Shown in pieces: positions 7,100 through 15,457 of a DNA stretch of 20,890 nucleotides. The notes below the pieces were generated by a model, which saw nothing but the letters and a program-made list of their open reading frames with translations, did no database searches and was not told the origin of the DNA. Origin of the DNA: Methanobacteriota archaeon (GTDB taxonomy: Archaea; Thermoplasmatota; Poseidoniia; Poseidoniales; Poseidoniaceae); the NCBI GenBank assembly GCA_018623995.1, contig JAAZUV010000008.1, forward strand, positions 1-20,890, in the 5' to 3' direction. Numbering within the stretch: position 1 is the first letter of the stretch; each line of letters opens with the position of its first letter. The position numbers were made by a program, and so were the translations under genes.

Positions 7100-7500
7100 T
7101 TTGTCGACTTCGCCTTGTCCCAGGCTTTGCGAACAACGCCACGCGTTTCGTCGTGTGTCAACTGGGCAAGCGCTTGTTCCCAATCCAACCACAAGTGGTC
7201 GCGATGTTCGTGCGAGAGTGTAACATCGAGAGTATCTGTTTCTGCTAGAAACCAGAAGACTTCCTTTTCTCGCTTTCTCCCTTTGTGTCGGTAGGTGTAT
7301 GCTGTGCGTTCGACAAAGTCTTGGTCGAATGTCAGTTCAGTGATTCCAGTTTCTTCTGCTAATTCTCGACGAACAGTAGCAACATGATCGACATCCGTGT
7401 CTTCGACGTGACCTTTTGGTAAATCCCAATGACCCTGCGGGTATTGCAACAGTAGAATGCTGTCGATGTTGACCAAAACAACGCCGCAAGAAGTCTCCAT
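7096..7500 (-). CDS. Nudix hydrolase, Ap4A-hydrolase-like
   Basis: 134 residues. Hydrolyses nucleoside diphosphate-linked substrates; resemblance to diadenosine tetraphosphate hydrolases comes from the METSCGVVLVN opening, GHWDLPKGHVE, and the late HLWLDWEQA segment. The Nudix box runs from G30 to I53 and ends RELAEETGI with the metal-binding REXXEE core intact (R45, E46, E49, E50). It differs from the consensus GX5EX7REUXEEXGU: the first Glu is Asp (D36) and the spacer has one extra residue. The frame opens upstream into the divergent DHH gene, but ATG 7500 is chosen because GAGGGGATGAG directly precedes it and the protein then has the family length. Substrate is not determinable by eye. Confidence 0.88.
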   Translation of the reverse strand: METSCGVVLVNIDSILLLQYPQGHWDLPKGHVEDTDVDHVATVRRELAEETGITELTFDQDFVERTAYTYRHKGRKREKEVFWFLAETDTLDVTLSHEHRDHLWLDWEQALAQLTHDETRGVVRKAWDKAKSTN

Positions 7501-7570
7501 CTCATCCCCTCTGATTGGCCCTGTTAGGATTATCGTTTGATATCTTCGCGTCTTGTATCTGCCCAATAGG

Positions 7571-7580
7571 TTCAATATAC
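7571..7580 (+). promoter_or_regulatory. TATA-like box for the DHH gene
   Basis: TTCAATATAC, centred near 7576, is 26 bases before ATG 7602. No Shine-Dalgarno sequence lies between, so a leaderless transcript is likely. This spacing decides the start against the longer open frame from 7515. Confidence 0.55.
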
Positions 7581-7601
7581 GTCGAATTTGAGGTCCTGAA
7601 T

Positions 7602-8585
7602 ATGACAAGTGCGTCGTCGTTCCCGGACGTCCATCGAATCGTTGCCGATTCGGATATGGATGGAATGTGCGCTGCGGTTGTCTTGAAGAAAGCCTACCCT
7701 GATGCTGAGGTTCACTTTGCTCACGCAGCCCTGATTCGCTCGGGTATCATCGATCATCTCATCGATGAGAATACTGTTACGGTCGACCTTCCGTTTCATC
7801 CGAACAGTGGTTGGTATCTTGATCATCATTTAACCAACAAACCAACTGAACAAGAACATGATGTCTTCACCTCTAAGGGGGGAATTGTTCACTGGGATCA
7901 TGCTCCTTCAGCAGCCCGACTTGCCTTCGAATTGTTTCGAAAGCAGTACGCATTTCCACATCTTGAAACAATTATGCCCCTTGTTGATGACCTCGATTCT
8001 GGTGGTATTTCCCTCGAAACATTTCGCGAGGATGGGCCATTGCTGCAGTTGTCTCGAACGTTGAGTTACAACGATGCAGAGTACATGCATCATTTGCTCA
8101 ATCTCTTCCTTACATGCACTTCCATGGAACAAATCTTCAACGACAAAGTTGTCGAAGAACGCATGGAATTCGCTCGAACATCGCGCAAAGAACTGATGGC
8201 TTTGGTTCAAGAAAAAACCACGATTGTGAATCGTTTGGCGATATGTCGTCTTGAGGACACAGGTCATCGTTCGAATGGGTATCTCATCACTGCCCATGCT
8301 GGTGAAGATGCAGATGCTTGTTGCATCATTCATGGATATTCAGATGGTGAAATTGGAAACAAAACACGACCTCCTCTCTCCGCAAGTTTCTATGCGAATT
8401 CATTCCTTCCTCAAGGACAAAACCGCTACGATCTTTCTCGATTAGCAACGGAATTTGATCAGCATGGAGGTGGCCATGCTAATGCATGTGGTTGTCGTAT
8501 CCAACCTCCTGGAATTGAATCCAATCTCGAGCGATGGATGGAGATGTGGAACAATCGCGATGTTGATCTCAAGTATCAACATTAG
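7602..8585 (+). CDS. DHH family phosphoesterase (RecJ/NrnA-like)
   Basis: 327 residues. Metal-dependent phosphoesterase or exonuclease acting on nucleic acid ends or short nucleotides. Motif I is DSDMDG (16-21), the following Asp is D62 in VDLPFHP, the eponymous DHH is 74-76 (WYLDHHLT), and VDDLDSGG (128-135) supplies a further metal-ligand region. The C-terminal DHHA1-like domain ends with GGGHANACGC (289-298), the glycine-rich substrate-binding loop of the family. A divergent Nudix gene lies upstream and the stop overlaps the DUF4079 stop by 4 bases. RecJ-like exonuclease, nanoRNase/pAp phosphatase or cyclic-dinucleotide phosphodiesterase activities are all possible; compact length favours a NrnA-like or archaeal DHH enzyme rather than bacterial RecJ. 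Confidence 0.88.
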   Translation: MTSASSFPDVHRIVADSDMDGMCAAVVLKKAYPDAEVHFAHAALIRSGIIDHLIDENTVTVDLPFHPNSGWYLDHHLTNKPTEQEHDVFTSKGGIVHWDHAPSAARLAFELFRKQYAFPHLETIMPLVDDLDSGGISLETFREDGPLLQLSRTLSYNDAEYMHHLLNLFLTCTSMEQIFNDKVVEERMEFARTSRKELMALVQEKTTIVNRLAICRLEDTGHRSNGYLITAHAGEDADACCIIHGYSDGEIGNKTRPPLSASFYANSFLPQGQNRYDLSRLATEFDQHGGGHANACGCRIQPPGIESNLERWMEMWNNRDVDLKYQH

Positions 8586-9046
8586 ATGACTTGGAATGTG
8601 TAGATGAGCCCAAGGAATGAGTGAATCATCACCAAGGCCATCATCATATCCGACGCACGTCCGTGCTTTGTCCGTTCAACCGTGAACGATTCGTTTTGTT
8701 CTATCAATTCTGCAGTTTTTCGGCCATGACGTACAACCAACCAGAGCAGAACCAAACCGACCGGGCCAGTGAAACCATGCAGATTCTGAGGAAGGAGATC
8801 GGATGTCCAATCATCGTTGACGATCATTCCTGAGATGGCACGTGCGACAAAAGCGACGATTGCTAAGCTGATTCCAGCCCAAAGAAGCCACTCACCATGC
8901 CGTTGATGACGAGCAAGTGCCTGCTTGCGCTCGTCACCTCGGAGCGTCATCCCTTTTTTTCTCCAGCCGTATTGTCGAACGAGCCACAAAACGAAGATGG
9001 TTGCAAGAATTGGATGGATAAGCATGATGACCGTACGCGTTATCAT
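8582..9046 (-). CDS. DUF4079 / cytochrome b561-like membrane protein
   Basis: 154 residues with four hydrophobic segments: about 4-24, 53-74, 91-106 and 133-152. Histidines sit near helix ends: H11 (IHPILATIF), H47/H50 (RHQRHGEW), H90 (NLHGFTGPVGL), H128 and H142. This pattern, with HP in helix 1 and HGxxG before helix 3, resembles the DUF4079 family in the cytochrome b561 clan, which suggests a b-heme-binding membrane protein. Heme binding is inferred. The frame is open to 9163, but ATG 9046 is chosen: it begins the first helix and has GGAGGAGTGG just upstream. Divergent from the large PIN gene (115-base gap); tail to tail with the DHH gene. Confidence 0.7.
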   Translation of the reverse strand: MITRTVIMLIHPILATIFVLWLVRQYGWRKKGMTLRGDERKQALARHQRHGEWLLWAGISLAIVAFVARAISGMIVNDDWTSDLLPQNLHGFTGPVGLVLLWLVVRHGRKTAELIEQNESFTVERTKHGRASDMMMALVMIHSFLGLIYTFQVI

Positions 9047-9161
9047 AACCACTCCTCCGCTGTTTCCTGCGAGGCTTAACTTCCTTGAATTGGTTTCTCT
9101 TGTGCATGTGACCCTAGCGGTGAGTTCAAAGGTTGGATGACGAGGGAAAGGCGGGGGCGCC

Positions 9162-12100
9162 ATGCAAGAATCTTATCTTGAGGCATGTCTTGAAGCAGGA
9201 TTCAAGACGATTAAGAATCGACGGCTAAATGCTGTCGGTAAATGCCCTGAGTACACATTGATGCATAAACCGTGGAAAGAACTGGTCAAACTTGCCGTTC
9301 TTGAGACCGAAATTCCAGGCCAAGACGAAGATGGTGAAACCATCGCTCCATCGCCACGTTTCCGTCGCGGTCGTCGTCGTGGTCGACAACAATCGAACAT
9401 TCCTTCTCCAACGGATATTCAATCCATGACTGAGGAAACACCAGCACTACGATTTGCTCTCCTTTTGGTCAATAAATTCCTTCACGCTGAACAATGGGAA
9501 GAGGGCGATTATGCATCTCTTGAAACCGAATTACGTGATGCTTGTCTTGCTCAAGGCGTGCATTCTGTTTGGCACGAGATGGCAAAAAGAAGCGACCTTT
9601 TTGGTCAATTTTCTGCATGCCCAGTTGCAGAATCTAAATCCACTTCGAAGAAAAAGACGCTCGATTTGTCTGAAATTGCCATCGATCCGTTCGATGCAAC
9701 ATCGTGTCTCGATGTTTTCAAATCGATTCCAGACGAACAGTACAGTGCTGAGGACCTCGTGGCAATGAAGCGTTTAATCAAGCGACTTTCCTCTGGAAAG
9801 TGGCCGAGCGTTGAATCGAATTTGTTGGAATTTGAAGGAAATCTTTCATTGGTTTCTCTCTTAATTGCCTTGAACACCAATGGTGCAACAGATGTGATTC
9901 TTGAACGACTACAGAAGGCGAACAAATCACTCGCAGAACGATACGAGCTCGCCATGGTCCTGACCGCGGAATCGATTGAATGGAGCGATGATTATCTCAC
10001 ACAAAACGACGATGACCTCGGCAAGGCGCTTCTCAAATTGGCGTGGTTGAACGGTCCATTGGATCGCATGAGTCCAACAACGTCTCAGTTGGAAATTGGC
10101 CTTGAGATCCTCATCAGTGCTCAAGCACCAACCAATCGAGTTGATGTTGTACGCTGGAAGATGCTTCAGTGCTATGTCGAAGAAGCTCGAAGTGGCGATG
10201 CTTTGAAAATCATTCAGTCCATCTCACTCGAACACGATTCCGATGCATCAGAACTGCTTCCACTCTTAATTCAATTGAACCATCCAGATGCCTACACCTG
10301 GCTCGAGGCCAACATGAGCAACATCGATGAAGGAGGTTTGGTCTCAATTGCTCAAGAAGATGCATTACCGACGTCGCTTCGAGCCAAGGCTTTGGTTTTA
10401 CTCCGAAATCTCAACGGTGAAGGCTGGGCGGAAGTCCAATCGCTTGCCGTGCATATCTTTGTTCAGACCCTCAACTTGGATGAGTTGGCTAGCATTTTGC
10501 TCGAGGATGAACTTGCTATCCCCACGCATCCATTCGAGACGCTTATTGTCGCCCATCTTTTGAGTGCAAGTCGCGATGAAACGGACTGGAAATTGGCTCG
10601 AAGTGCACGAAGGAAAGCGCTGCAAGTGGTTCAATCGACCGAAGTTCCTGCTTCGGTCAATGAAGATGAACACAAATTGTTGCTCCTGCTTGAAGGGCGT
10701 ATTGAGGAATCCGTCAGCAAGCTTGAGTTGACCGGTACATTACCAAAGAAGGGAATCCTAGCAGTCAATCAAATCGTCAACGCCCTATCGTCTGGTGGCT
10801 CTCATCTCGTTGATGAGAAACACCTCAGCAACGTCATTGAATCCTTGGAAGAGGGTGAAATGACAGACATGGGTGAAGCACTCTTGCGAACGATTGTCTC
10901 GAAACTCCGATTGAACAACGTTCGCCTTTCTCTCGAACGCGGAGACAATACGGCCCAAGTCATTTCCTTGCTTGAGACCGTTTTGACGCAGCCTTCAATT
11001 CCTTACCCCATCGTTGATGGCGTTCGTGAGCTGATGTACGAATTCGATCTCGGAATCGAGTCGCTCGTTCAATGGTACCAATCTCATCATCCACGTTCGA
11101 TTTGGGCTCTGCTTGCACAAGCGACGCTTGATGCGTCCAAAGGTAAGAATCTCTCTGCTGCACGACTTTTCAAACGCTCAGCAGATTCTAGAGAGTTTGC
11201 TTACGATGAAGAAATGATGCTCTACCGAAAGGCTCTGATTCACTTTGCATTCGACAAAAAATGGGGAGAGGCGAAGCAACTGCTGTCCGAACATCCGAAT
11301 TTGCGTGCAGCGATTACGAAACGATTCCAATTGTATCTCGACGTGTCACACAAAGCTTCGATTCAAGAGACTGCTCAAGCAACATCGATGTTGAAGAATT
11401 TCGTTAAGCGACAAGAGACCATTGTCGAAGAGACAGAAGAAGGCGAGGAGAAAACGAGAACAAAAACCATCTTCAAGGAGGATGAACTTGACCTTCTCCA
11501 TACCTACCCAGATGAGCACCCGAAGCCGTTGCCAAAAGAACCGTTTACGGGCCGTCTACTTGCTGCTACGAACGCTTTGCAGAGAGACTACAGAACACAA
11601 AGTTCGAAGTCCTTTGATCGTCGATATCGCGACATCATGTTGATGCGTAATCCTGATGCAATGGAAGTGCATACACTTGCTCAGCAAGCGAGTGAAACGT
11701 CGCCTCTTGATGCTCTTCGCATCCTTGAGCGTGCACAATTATCGGGTCGCTTCAAAGACCGAAACAAATCCTTTGCGAACTTAGAATTGGTGTTGTTCCG
11801 TCGACATCAATCCGACATACGTACATCGGATCGAAGATATCTCAGACATCTTCCACTCAAGCCGCTTGTTTTGGTGGACACAAATATCGTAATCGATGCC
11901 TTGTATCAACGTATTCAAGAAAAACTCAATCGTTCAAATCACTTTGAAGATTCAACCAACCAGCGGTCCCATTTTGCAGGCTATCTGCTCTACTTAGCTG
12001 CGAACGACAAGGTCGACCTCTGGCTACCGAAGGTTGTTCGAAGCGAAGTCGAGAACATCACTCGTTCCATCGATGACATACGTTCGAGGTTCGAAAATGC

Positions 12101-12554
12101 ACTTGTAGACAGTGAGGTATTGGAATCAACGATGTCTCCTGAAAACATGAAATCGATCGTTGATGAAATCATCTTCGATTTCAGCACGTGGGCTGGTAAT
12201 TCAGATGAAATCGAAGCCGAGGCTGTAAGTGATGAAGTGAAGTCTTCGATGGATGCGTTCCTTACGCAACACAATGAAATCTACGATGAATTAACAAAAA
12301 TGCGTCAGCATTACGATGGCAAGAACATTCGAACCGAAATTGGTGGCAAGAAGATCTATCCTCAACACCCCGATCGAAAGATTATGCAATACGCTTCCGT
12401 CCTATCCAATCGGCCAATTGACAACGTTGGTTCAATTGTTGTAGCAACCCATGATGGGGACTTCACCGTTGTCGCTCGAGCCTTCGAAGAGCGCTTTGGT
12501 TTCGGTATTGCAAAGAACAGTCGTACCTTGAAGCAATGGCTTCGAGAATCATGA
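9162..12554 (+). CDS. Large helical-repeat protein with C-terminal PIN nuclease domain
   Basis: 1130 residues. An N-terminal segment carries an arginine-rich patch (RFRRGRRRGRQQ, about 65-76) that could bind nucleic acid. Roughly 85-850 is predicted all-helical, with many short amphipathic hairpins in the style of TPR/HEAT solenoids (for example NGATDVILERLQKANKSLAER and IWALLAQATLDASKGKNL), although no strict repeat consensus is visible. A charged stretch near 745-775 (ETEEGEEKTRTK) looks like a linker. The end is a PIN domain: D906 in LVDTNIVID, E962 in RSEVENI, D1071 in HPDRKIM and D1098/D1100 in THDGDF, the expected acidic metal cluster; a Mg/Mn-dependent RNase fold is therefore likely. 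TTCAAAGG at 9125-9132 may be the promoter, and a G-rich stretch precedes the ATG. No adjacent antitoxin is seen, so it is not an ordinary VapC. RNA processing or decay is inferred. Confidence 0.8.
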   Translation: MQESYLEACLEAGFKTIKNRRLNAVGKCPEYTLMHKPWKELVKLAVLETEIPGQDEDGETIAPSPRFRRGRRRGRQQSNIPSPTDIQSMTEETPALRFALLLVNKFLHAEQWEEGDYASLETELRDACLAQGVHSVWHEMAKRSDLFGQFSACPVAESKSTSKKKTLDLSEIAIDPFDATSCLDVFKSIPDEQYSAEDLVAMKRLIKRLSSGKWPSVESNLLEFEGNLSLVSLLIALNTNGATDVILERLQKANKSLAERYELAMVLTAESIEWSDDYLTQNDDDLGKALLKLAWLNGPLDRMSPTTSQLEIGLEILISAQAPTNRVDVVRWKMLQCYVEEARSGDALKIIQSISLEHDSDASELLPLLIQLNHPDAYTWLEANMSNIDEGGLVSIAQEDALPTSLRAKALVLLRNLNGEGWAEVQSLAVHIFVQTLNLDELASILLEDELAIPTHPFETLIVAHLLSASRDETDWKLARSARRKALQVVQSTEVPASVNEDEHKLLLLLEGRIEESVSKLELTGTLPKKGILAVNQIVNALSSGGSHLVDEKHLSNVIESLEEGEMTDMGEALLRTIVSKLRLNNVRLSLERGDNTAQVISLLETVLTQPSIPYPIVDGVRELMYEFDLGIESLVQWYQSHHPRSIWALLAQATLDASKGKNLSAARLFKRSADSREFAYDEEMMLYRKALIHFAFDKKWGEAKQLLSEHPNLRAAITKRFQLYLDVSHKASIQETAQATSMLKNFVKRQETIVEETEEGEEKTRTKTIFKEDELDLLHTYPDEHPKPLPKEPFTGRLLAATNALQRDYRTQSSKSFDRRYRDIMLMRNPDAMEVHTLAQQASETSPLDALRILERAQLSGRFKDRNKSFANLELVLFRRHQSDIRTSDRRYLRHLPLKPLVLVDTNIVIDALYQRIQEKLNRSNHFEDSTNQRSHFAGYLLYLAANDKVDLWLPKVVRSEVENITRSIDDIRSRFENALVDSEVLESTMSPENMKSIVDEIIFDFSTWAGNSDEIEAEAVSDEVKSSMDAFLTQHNEIYDELTKMRQHYDGKNIRTEIGGKKIYPQHPDRKIMQYASVLSNRPIDNVGSIVVATHDGDFTVVARAFEERFGFGIAKNSRTLKQWLRES

Positions 12555-13205
12555 CCGCTGCCAAACTGCCCTGTAGCGTAGATGTTCTTCCTCTTCGTAC
12601 TGAACCGTATAGAAGTCAATCGGTTTGAGCTCACTCCCAATAGATTCGATAAACGAACGGTTCAGAGGCCAAGGAGGACCATCGACTACAATTGGCGTTG
12701 CAGGATTCATTCGTCCAATGCATATCAGGACTCCATTTTGACGGACGAGTGGTGCTAAGTTCGTTGATGCAGGAATACGGAATGATTCAGGAATTGCTTG
12801 CAGAATGTGTACTTCCAAAACCAGGTCAAATGCTCCAATCCAATCAGGATGCGGATCGAGTAAGTCACCTACTTCCCAGGATATGGATGGGTGCGGATGC
12901 ATTTCTTTGGCCCAATCGATGGCGGATGCTGATAAATCGAAGGCCGTTACGCTCCATCCTCTCTCTGCAAGGAACACCGCATCTTCGCCCAATCCGCATC
13001 CAACGACCAAAGCATTGCCAGTCTTTTGTTCTGAATGATTGCCCAACCAATCGACGAGGAATGGATGCGGTTCACCCTTTGACCACGGGATAAGATTGCG
13101 ATCCTTTTCTGCGAATTCGTACAAATCTTCGAACCAGTCCAATGGAGCGCCGCGTTCCTTTGCTGCATCCGAAAGATTCCGTAGCATCTTCCGAACGTCG
13201 TCCAT
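12549..13205 (-). CDS. Class I SAM-dependent methyltransferase
   Basis: 218 residues. Rossmann-type methyltransferase: motif I VVGCGLGEDA (67-76), the acidic residue ending strand 2 in TAFDLSASAIDWA (D90), a GDLLDPHP region for adenine contact, and FDLVLEVHILQ as motif IV. The N-terminal WFEDLYEF...IPWSKGEPHPFLVDWL block resembles thiopurine methyltransferase/tellurite-resistance-like enzymes that act on small molecules. Substrate unknown. ATG 13205 is chosen over an upstream extension because GGGGTTG precedes it and it starts 10 bases after the isocitrate dehydrogenase stop, so the two form an operon. The last 6 bases overlap the PIN gene, tail to tail. Confidence 0.85.
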   Translation of the reverse strand: MDDVRKMLRNLSDAAKERGAPLDWFEDLYEFAEKDRNLIPWSKGEPHPFLVDWLGNHSEQKTGNALVVGCGLGEDAVFLAERGWSVTAFDLSASAIDWAKEMHPHPSISWEVGDLLDPHPDWIGAFDLVLEVHILQAIPESFRIPASTNLAPLVRQNGVLICIGRMNPATPIVVDGPPWPLNRSFIESIGSELKPIDFYTVQYEEEEHLRYRAVWQRS

Positions 13206-13215
13206 GTCAACCCCT

Positions 13216-14451
13216 TCACATATGTGCGATGAGTGCTTCACCAAAGGCAGAGCATGAGAGTAAGGTAGCATCGTCCATCAGGCGTTCAAAGTCGTATGTA
13301 ACTGTCTTTGCACTGATCGCACCTTCCATTCCCTTGACAATCAAATCTGCGGCTTCGGCCCAACCCATGTGACGTAGCATCATTTCTGCAGAGAGAATAA
13401 GCGATCCGGGATTGACCTTGTCTTGTCCTGCATATTTTGGTGCAGTTCCGTGGGTTGCTTCGAAAATTGAAATTCCCGTATCATAGTTGATGTTCGCACC
13501 TGGAGCAATACCAATACCGCCAACTTGAGCAGCGAGTGCATCTGAGATGTAGTCGCCGTTCAAATTCATGGTTGCAAGAACACTGTATTCTGCTGGACGT
13601 GTGATAATTTGTTGGAGCATGGCATCTGCGATTACGTCCTTGATGATGATCTCATTTCCAGTGATTGGGTTCTTCATAGTGCACCAAGGTCCACCGTCAA
13701 GTTCGACCGCACCGAATTCTTCCTTCGCAAGTTGATAGCCCCAGTCTCGGAATCCACCTTCAGTGAACTTCATGATGTTCCCTTTGTGAACAAGCGTGAC
13801 ACTCTCTTTGTCGTTGTCGATTGCGTATTGAAGTGCAGCTCGAACAATTCGGTTTGTTCCCTCTTGACTGATTGGTTTGATTCCAATACCAGATGTATCT
13901 GGGAATCGAATCTTATCAACACCCATCTCGTTGGTCAAGAAATCAATCAATTTCTTGACTCCGTCGGAACCTGCTTCCCATTCAATACCAGCGTAAACGT
14001 CCTCACTGTTCTCACGGAAGATGATCATGTCAACATCACCGGGCGTTCTGACCGGAGATGGCGTACCATCGTACCATCGAACTGGACGGACACAAGCGAA
14101 GAGGTCCAGTTTTTGTCGAAGAGCGACATTGAGCGAACGAATTCCACCGCCGACTGGGGTAGTGAGTGGACCCTTGATGGAAACAAGACCCGAGCGCATG
14201 GCATCGAGTGTCGCTTCCGGAAGCCATTCTCCAGTTGCATTGAATGCTTTCTCGCCGGCGAGAACCTCGTTCCAGGCGATTTGCTTTTCACCGTTGTATG
14301 CTTTTGAGACAGCTGCATCGACAACGGAAATCATAACTGGGCTGATATCGACACCAATTCCATCCCCCTCGATGTAGTGGATAATTGGATTGTTTGGGAT
14401 GTGAAGTTTTCCATTTTGCATGACAACAGGTTCGCCGCTCATAGTTCTCAT
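13216..14451 (-). CDS. icd: NADP-dependent isocitrate dehydrogenase, E. coli-like type I
   Basis: 411 residues. Converts isocitrate to 2-oxoglutarate and CO2 in the TCA cycle. Substrate-binding residues align to E. coli Icd with a constant offset of 7: S106, N108 and R112 (GGGIRSLNVALR), R122 (CVRPVRW) and R146 (FRENSEDVYAGIEW); catalytic K223 is in VHKGNIMKF. NADP preference is shown by K339-Y340 in HGTAPKYAGQDKVNP. The start ATG has GGTGGGT upstream; a second ATG lies 9 bases in. Divergent from OsmC with only 49 bases between start regions, and followed by the methyltransferase gene. It is close to the bacterial/halophile type, and Ser106 is the equivalent of the AceK phosphorylation site, although no kinase is present here. 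Confidence 0.97.
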   Translation of the reverse strand: MRTMSGEPVVMQNGKLHIPNNPIIHYIEGDGIGVDISPVMISVVDAAVSKAYNGEKQIAWNEVLAGEKAFNATGEWLPEATLDAMRSGLVSIKGPLTTPVGGGIRSLNVALRQKLDLFACVRPVRWYDGTPSPVRTPGDVDMIIFRENSEDVYAGIEWEAGSDGVKKLIDFLTNEMGVDKIRFPDTSGIGIKPISQEGTNRIVRAALQYAIDNDKESVTLVHKGNIMKFTEGGFRDWGYQLAKEEFGAVELDGGPWCTMKNPITGNEIIIKDVIADAMLQQIITRPAEYSVLATMNLNGDYISDALAAQVGGIGIAPGANINYDTGISIFEATHGTAPKYAGQDKVNPGSLILSAEMMLRHMGWAEAADLIVKGMEGAISAKTVTYDFERLMDDATLLSCSAFGEALIAHM

Positions 14452-14500
14452 ACCGACCCACCAATAACCACTTCAAGAACCAACCGATGCGATTGTTTCT
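14452..14500. promoter_or_regulatory. Compact divergent promoter region, icd / OsmC
   Basis: Only 49 bases separate the two start codons. The midpoint (about 14476) carries CTTCAAGAAC, a near-symmetric TATA-like element about 25 bases from each ATG. A G-rich GGTGGGT ahead of icd may act as its Shine-Dalgarno sequence; none is seen ahead of OsmC. Confidence 0.35.
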
Positions 14501-14887
14501 ATGAGAGCGAAGGTAACGTGGACCGGCGGGACAAAACTCGACTGCGAAAACGAGCGAGGCCAATCGATTGATGTTGATTGGGAGAATGGCCCATCGCCCA
14601 TGCAAATCTTCCTGCAGATGATTGGAGCATGTTCCATCGTCGATGTCGTTGTCGGCCTGAAAAACCGTGAGTTTGGACAAGTTTGGGTCGATTTGGATGC
14701 TGATCGCAGGGAGGAGTATCCACGTTCGTTCACGAAGGTCAACATGATCTACCATGTCGAAGGTGATGTTCCTGAGAAACTCGTTCGAAGGACAATTGAA
14801 AAGTCCCATGAAAAGTACTGCTCCGTTTCAAATTCGCTTGACGAGAACATCGAAATTGTTTGGGATCTCGTTCTTCATCAGAAGTAA
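14501..14887 (+). CDS. OsmC family protein (peroxiredoxin-like)
   Basis: 128 residues. OsmC/Ohr-type proteins reduce organic hydroperoxides with a pair of reactive cysteines. Here C44 (IGACSIVDVV) and C107 (KYCSVSNSL) occupy the expected positions, and the opening AKVTWTGGTKLDCENERG with PSPMQIFLQMIGA is typical of the OsmC/YhfA branch. Length is close to the family's 135-140. Divergent from icd and without an evident Shine-Dalgarno sequence, so the transcript may be leaderless. The 3' end overlaps the convergent unknown gene by 10 bases. Confidence 0.88.
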   Translation: MRAKVTWTGGTKLDCENERGQSIDVDWENGPSPMQIFLQMIGACSIVDVVVGLKNREFGQVWVDLDADRREEYPRSFTKVNMIYHVEGDVPEKLVRRTIEKSHEKYCSVSNSLDENIEIVWDLVLHQK

Positions 14888-15423
14888 GTGCTGGATTTCA
14901 AAGATTGAATCGCCTGTTTGAAGGCATTCTCCAACAAATCATACAATGGCTTCCAGACGGAAGGGATGTTGTTCTCTTCAACGAAATCAAAATCTCCCGC
15001 ATTGTGTTGAACTCGGACGCACGGTCGAATCTGTTGATTATCTTGGAGTTCGACGAGTAGAGAAAGACGGTATTCATCGTCTGAGAGTGTGACTCTGGCT
15101 GAATTCAAGTCAATGTTGTGAGCATTCTCTGGAAGCGCATCAAACCCATCTTCGGACTGTTGACGAATGTTGTGTTGGGCGAGAACTTGGAGCAATTCTG
15201 CAACGAGAACCGGATCAACATCTGGCGTTTCATGGTCTTCTTCCTCAAGCAAAATGTTGTGCAGTGGGTTTGTTGAAGCGGGCTGTACCGATGAAGGAGC
15301 ACCTAGTTCAGCGAAAATATCGACCTCATCAGCGTTGAAATCCGCCACTATTGGTTGTTCAAAATCCATGTTATCAAAAACAAATCCTCGTGGTTTACTT
15401 TTGAAGTATTGTTCCTTCTGCAT
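14878..15423 (-). CDS. Acidic protein of unknown function
   Basis: 181 residues, not recognised. The N-terminal half is acidic and probably disordered (for example NILLEEEDHETPDVDP), followed by a helix LVAELLQVLAQHNIR and a possible mixed alpha/beta region (ARVTLSDDEYRLSLLVEL, RPCVRVQHNAGDF) ending in a helix. It has one cysteine and no membrane segment. ATG 15423 is taken because a TATA-like TATTTTT lies 29 bases upstream; ATG 15369 (MDFEQPIVADF) is an alternative. Overlaps OsmC tail to tail and is divergent from the secreted CxCH protein. Confidence 0.6.
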   Translation of the reverse strand: MQKEQYFKSKPRGFVFDNMDFEQPIVADFNADEVDIFAELGAPSSVQPASTNPLHNILLEEEDHETPDVDPVLVAELLQVLAQHNIRQQSEDGFDALPENAHNIDLNSARVTLSDDEYRLSLLVELQDNQQIRPCVRVQHNAGDFDFVEENNIPSVWKPLYDLLENAFKQAIQSLKSSTYF

Positions 15424-15445
15424 CGAACATGAAGATTCAAATGGA

Positions 15446-15457
15446 GGGTATTTTTGG
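15446..15457. promoter_or_regulatory. Central TATA-like element of a divergent promoter
   Basis: GGGTATTTTTGG, centred about 15452, lies 23 bases before ATG 15475 on plus and 29 bases before ATG 15423 on minus. Both messages would be nearly leaderless if this AT-rich core is used in both directions. Confidence 0.4.

Noticed and set aside
9162..12554. VapBC toxin-antitoxin reading of the PIN protein
   Set aside because: No small antitoxin gene lies upstream or downstream and the protein is about eight times the size of a VapC.
13609..14307. Plus-strand open frame of 232 codons opposite icd
   Set aside because: Covers unmistakable isocitrate dehydrogenase sequence on the other strand and has no recognisable motif of its own.
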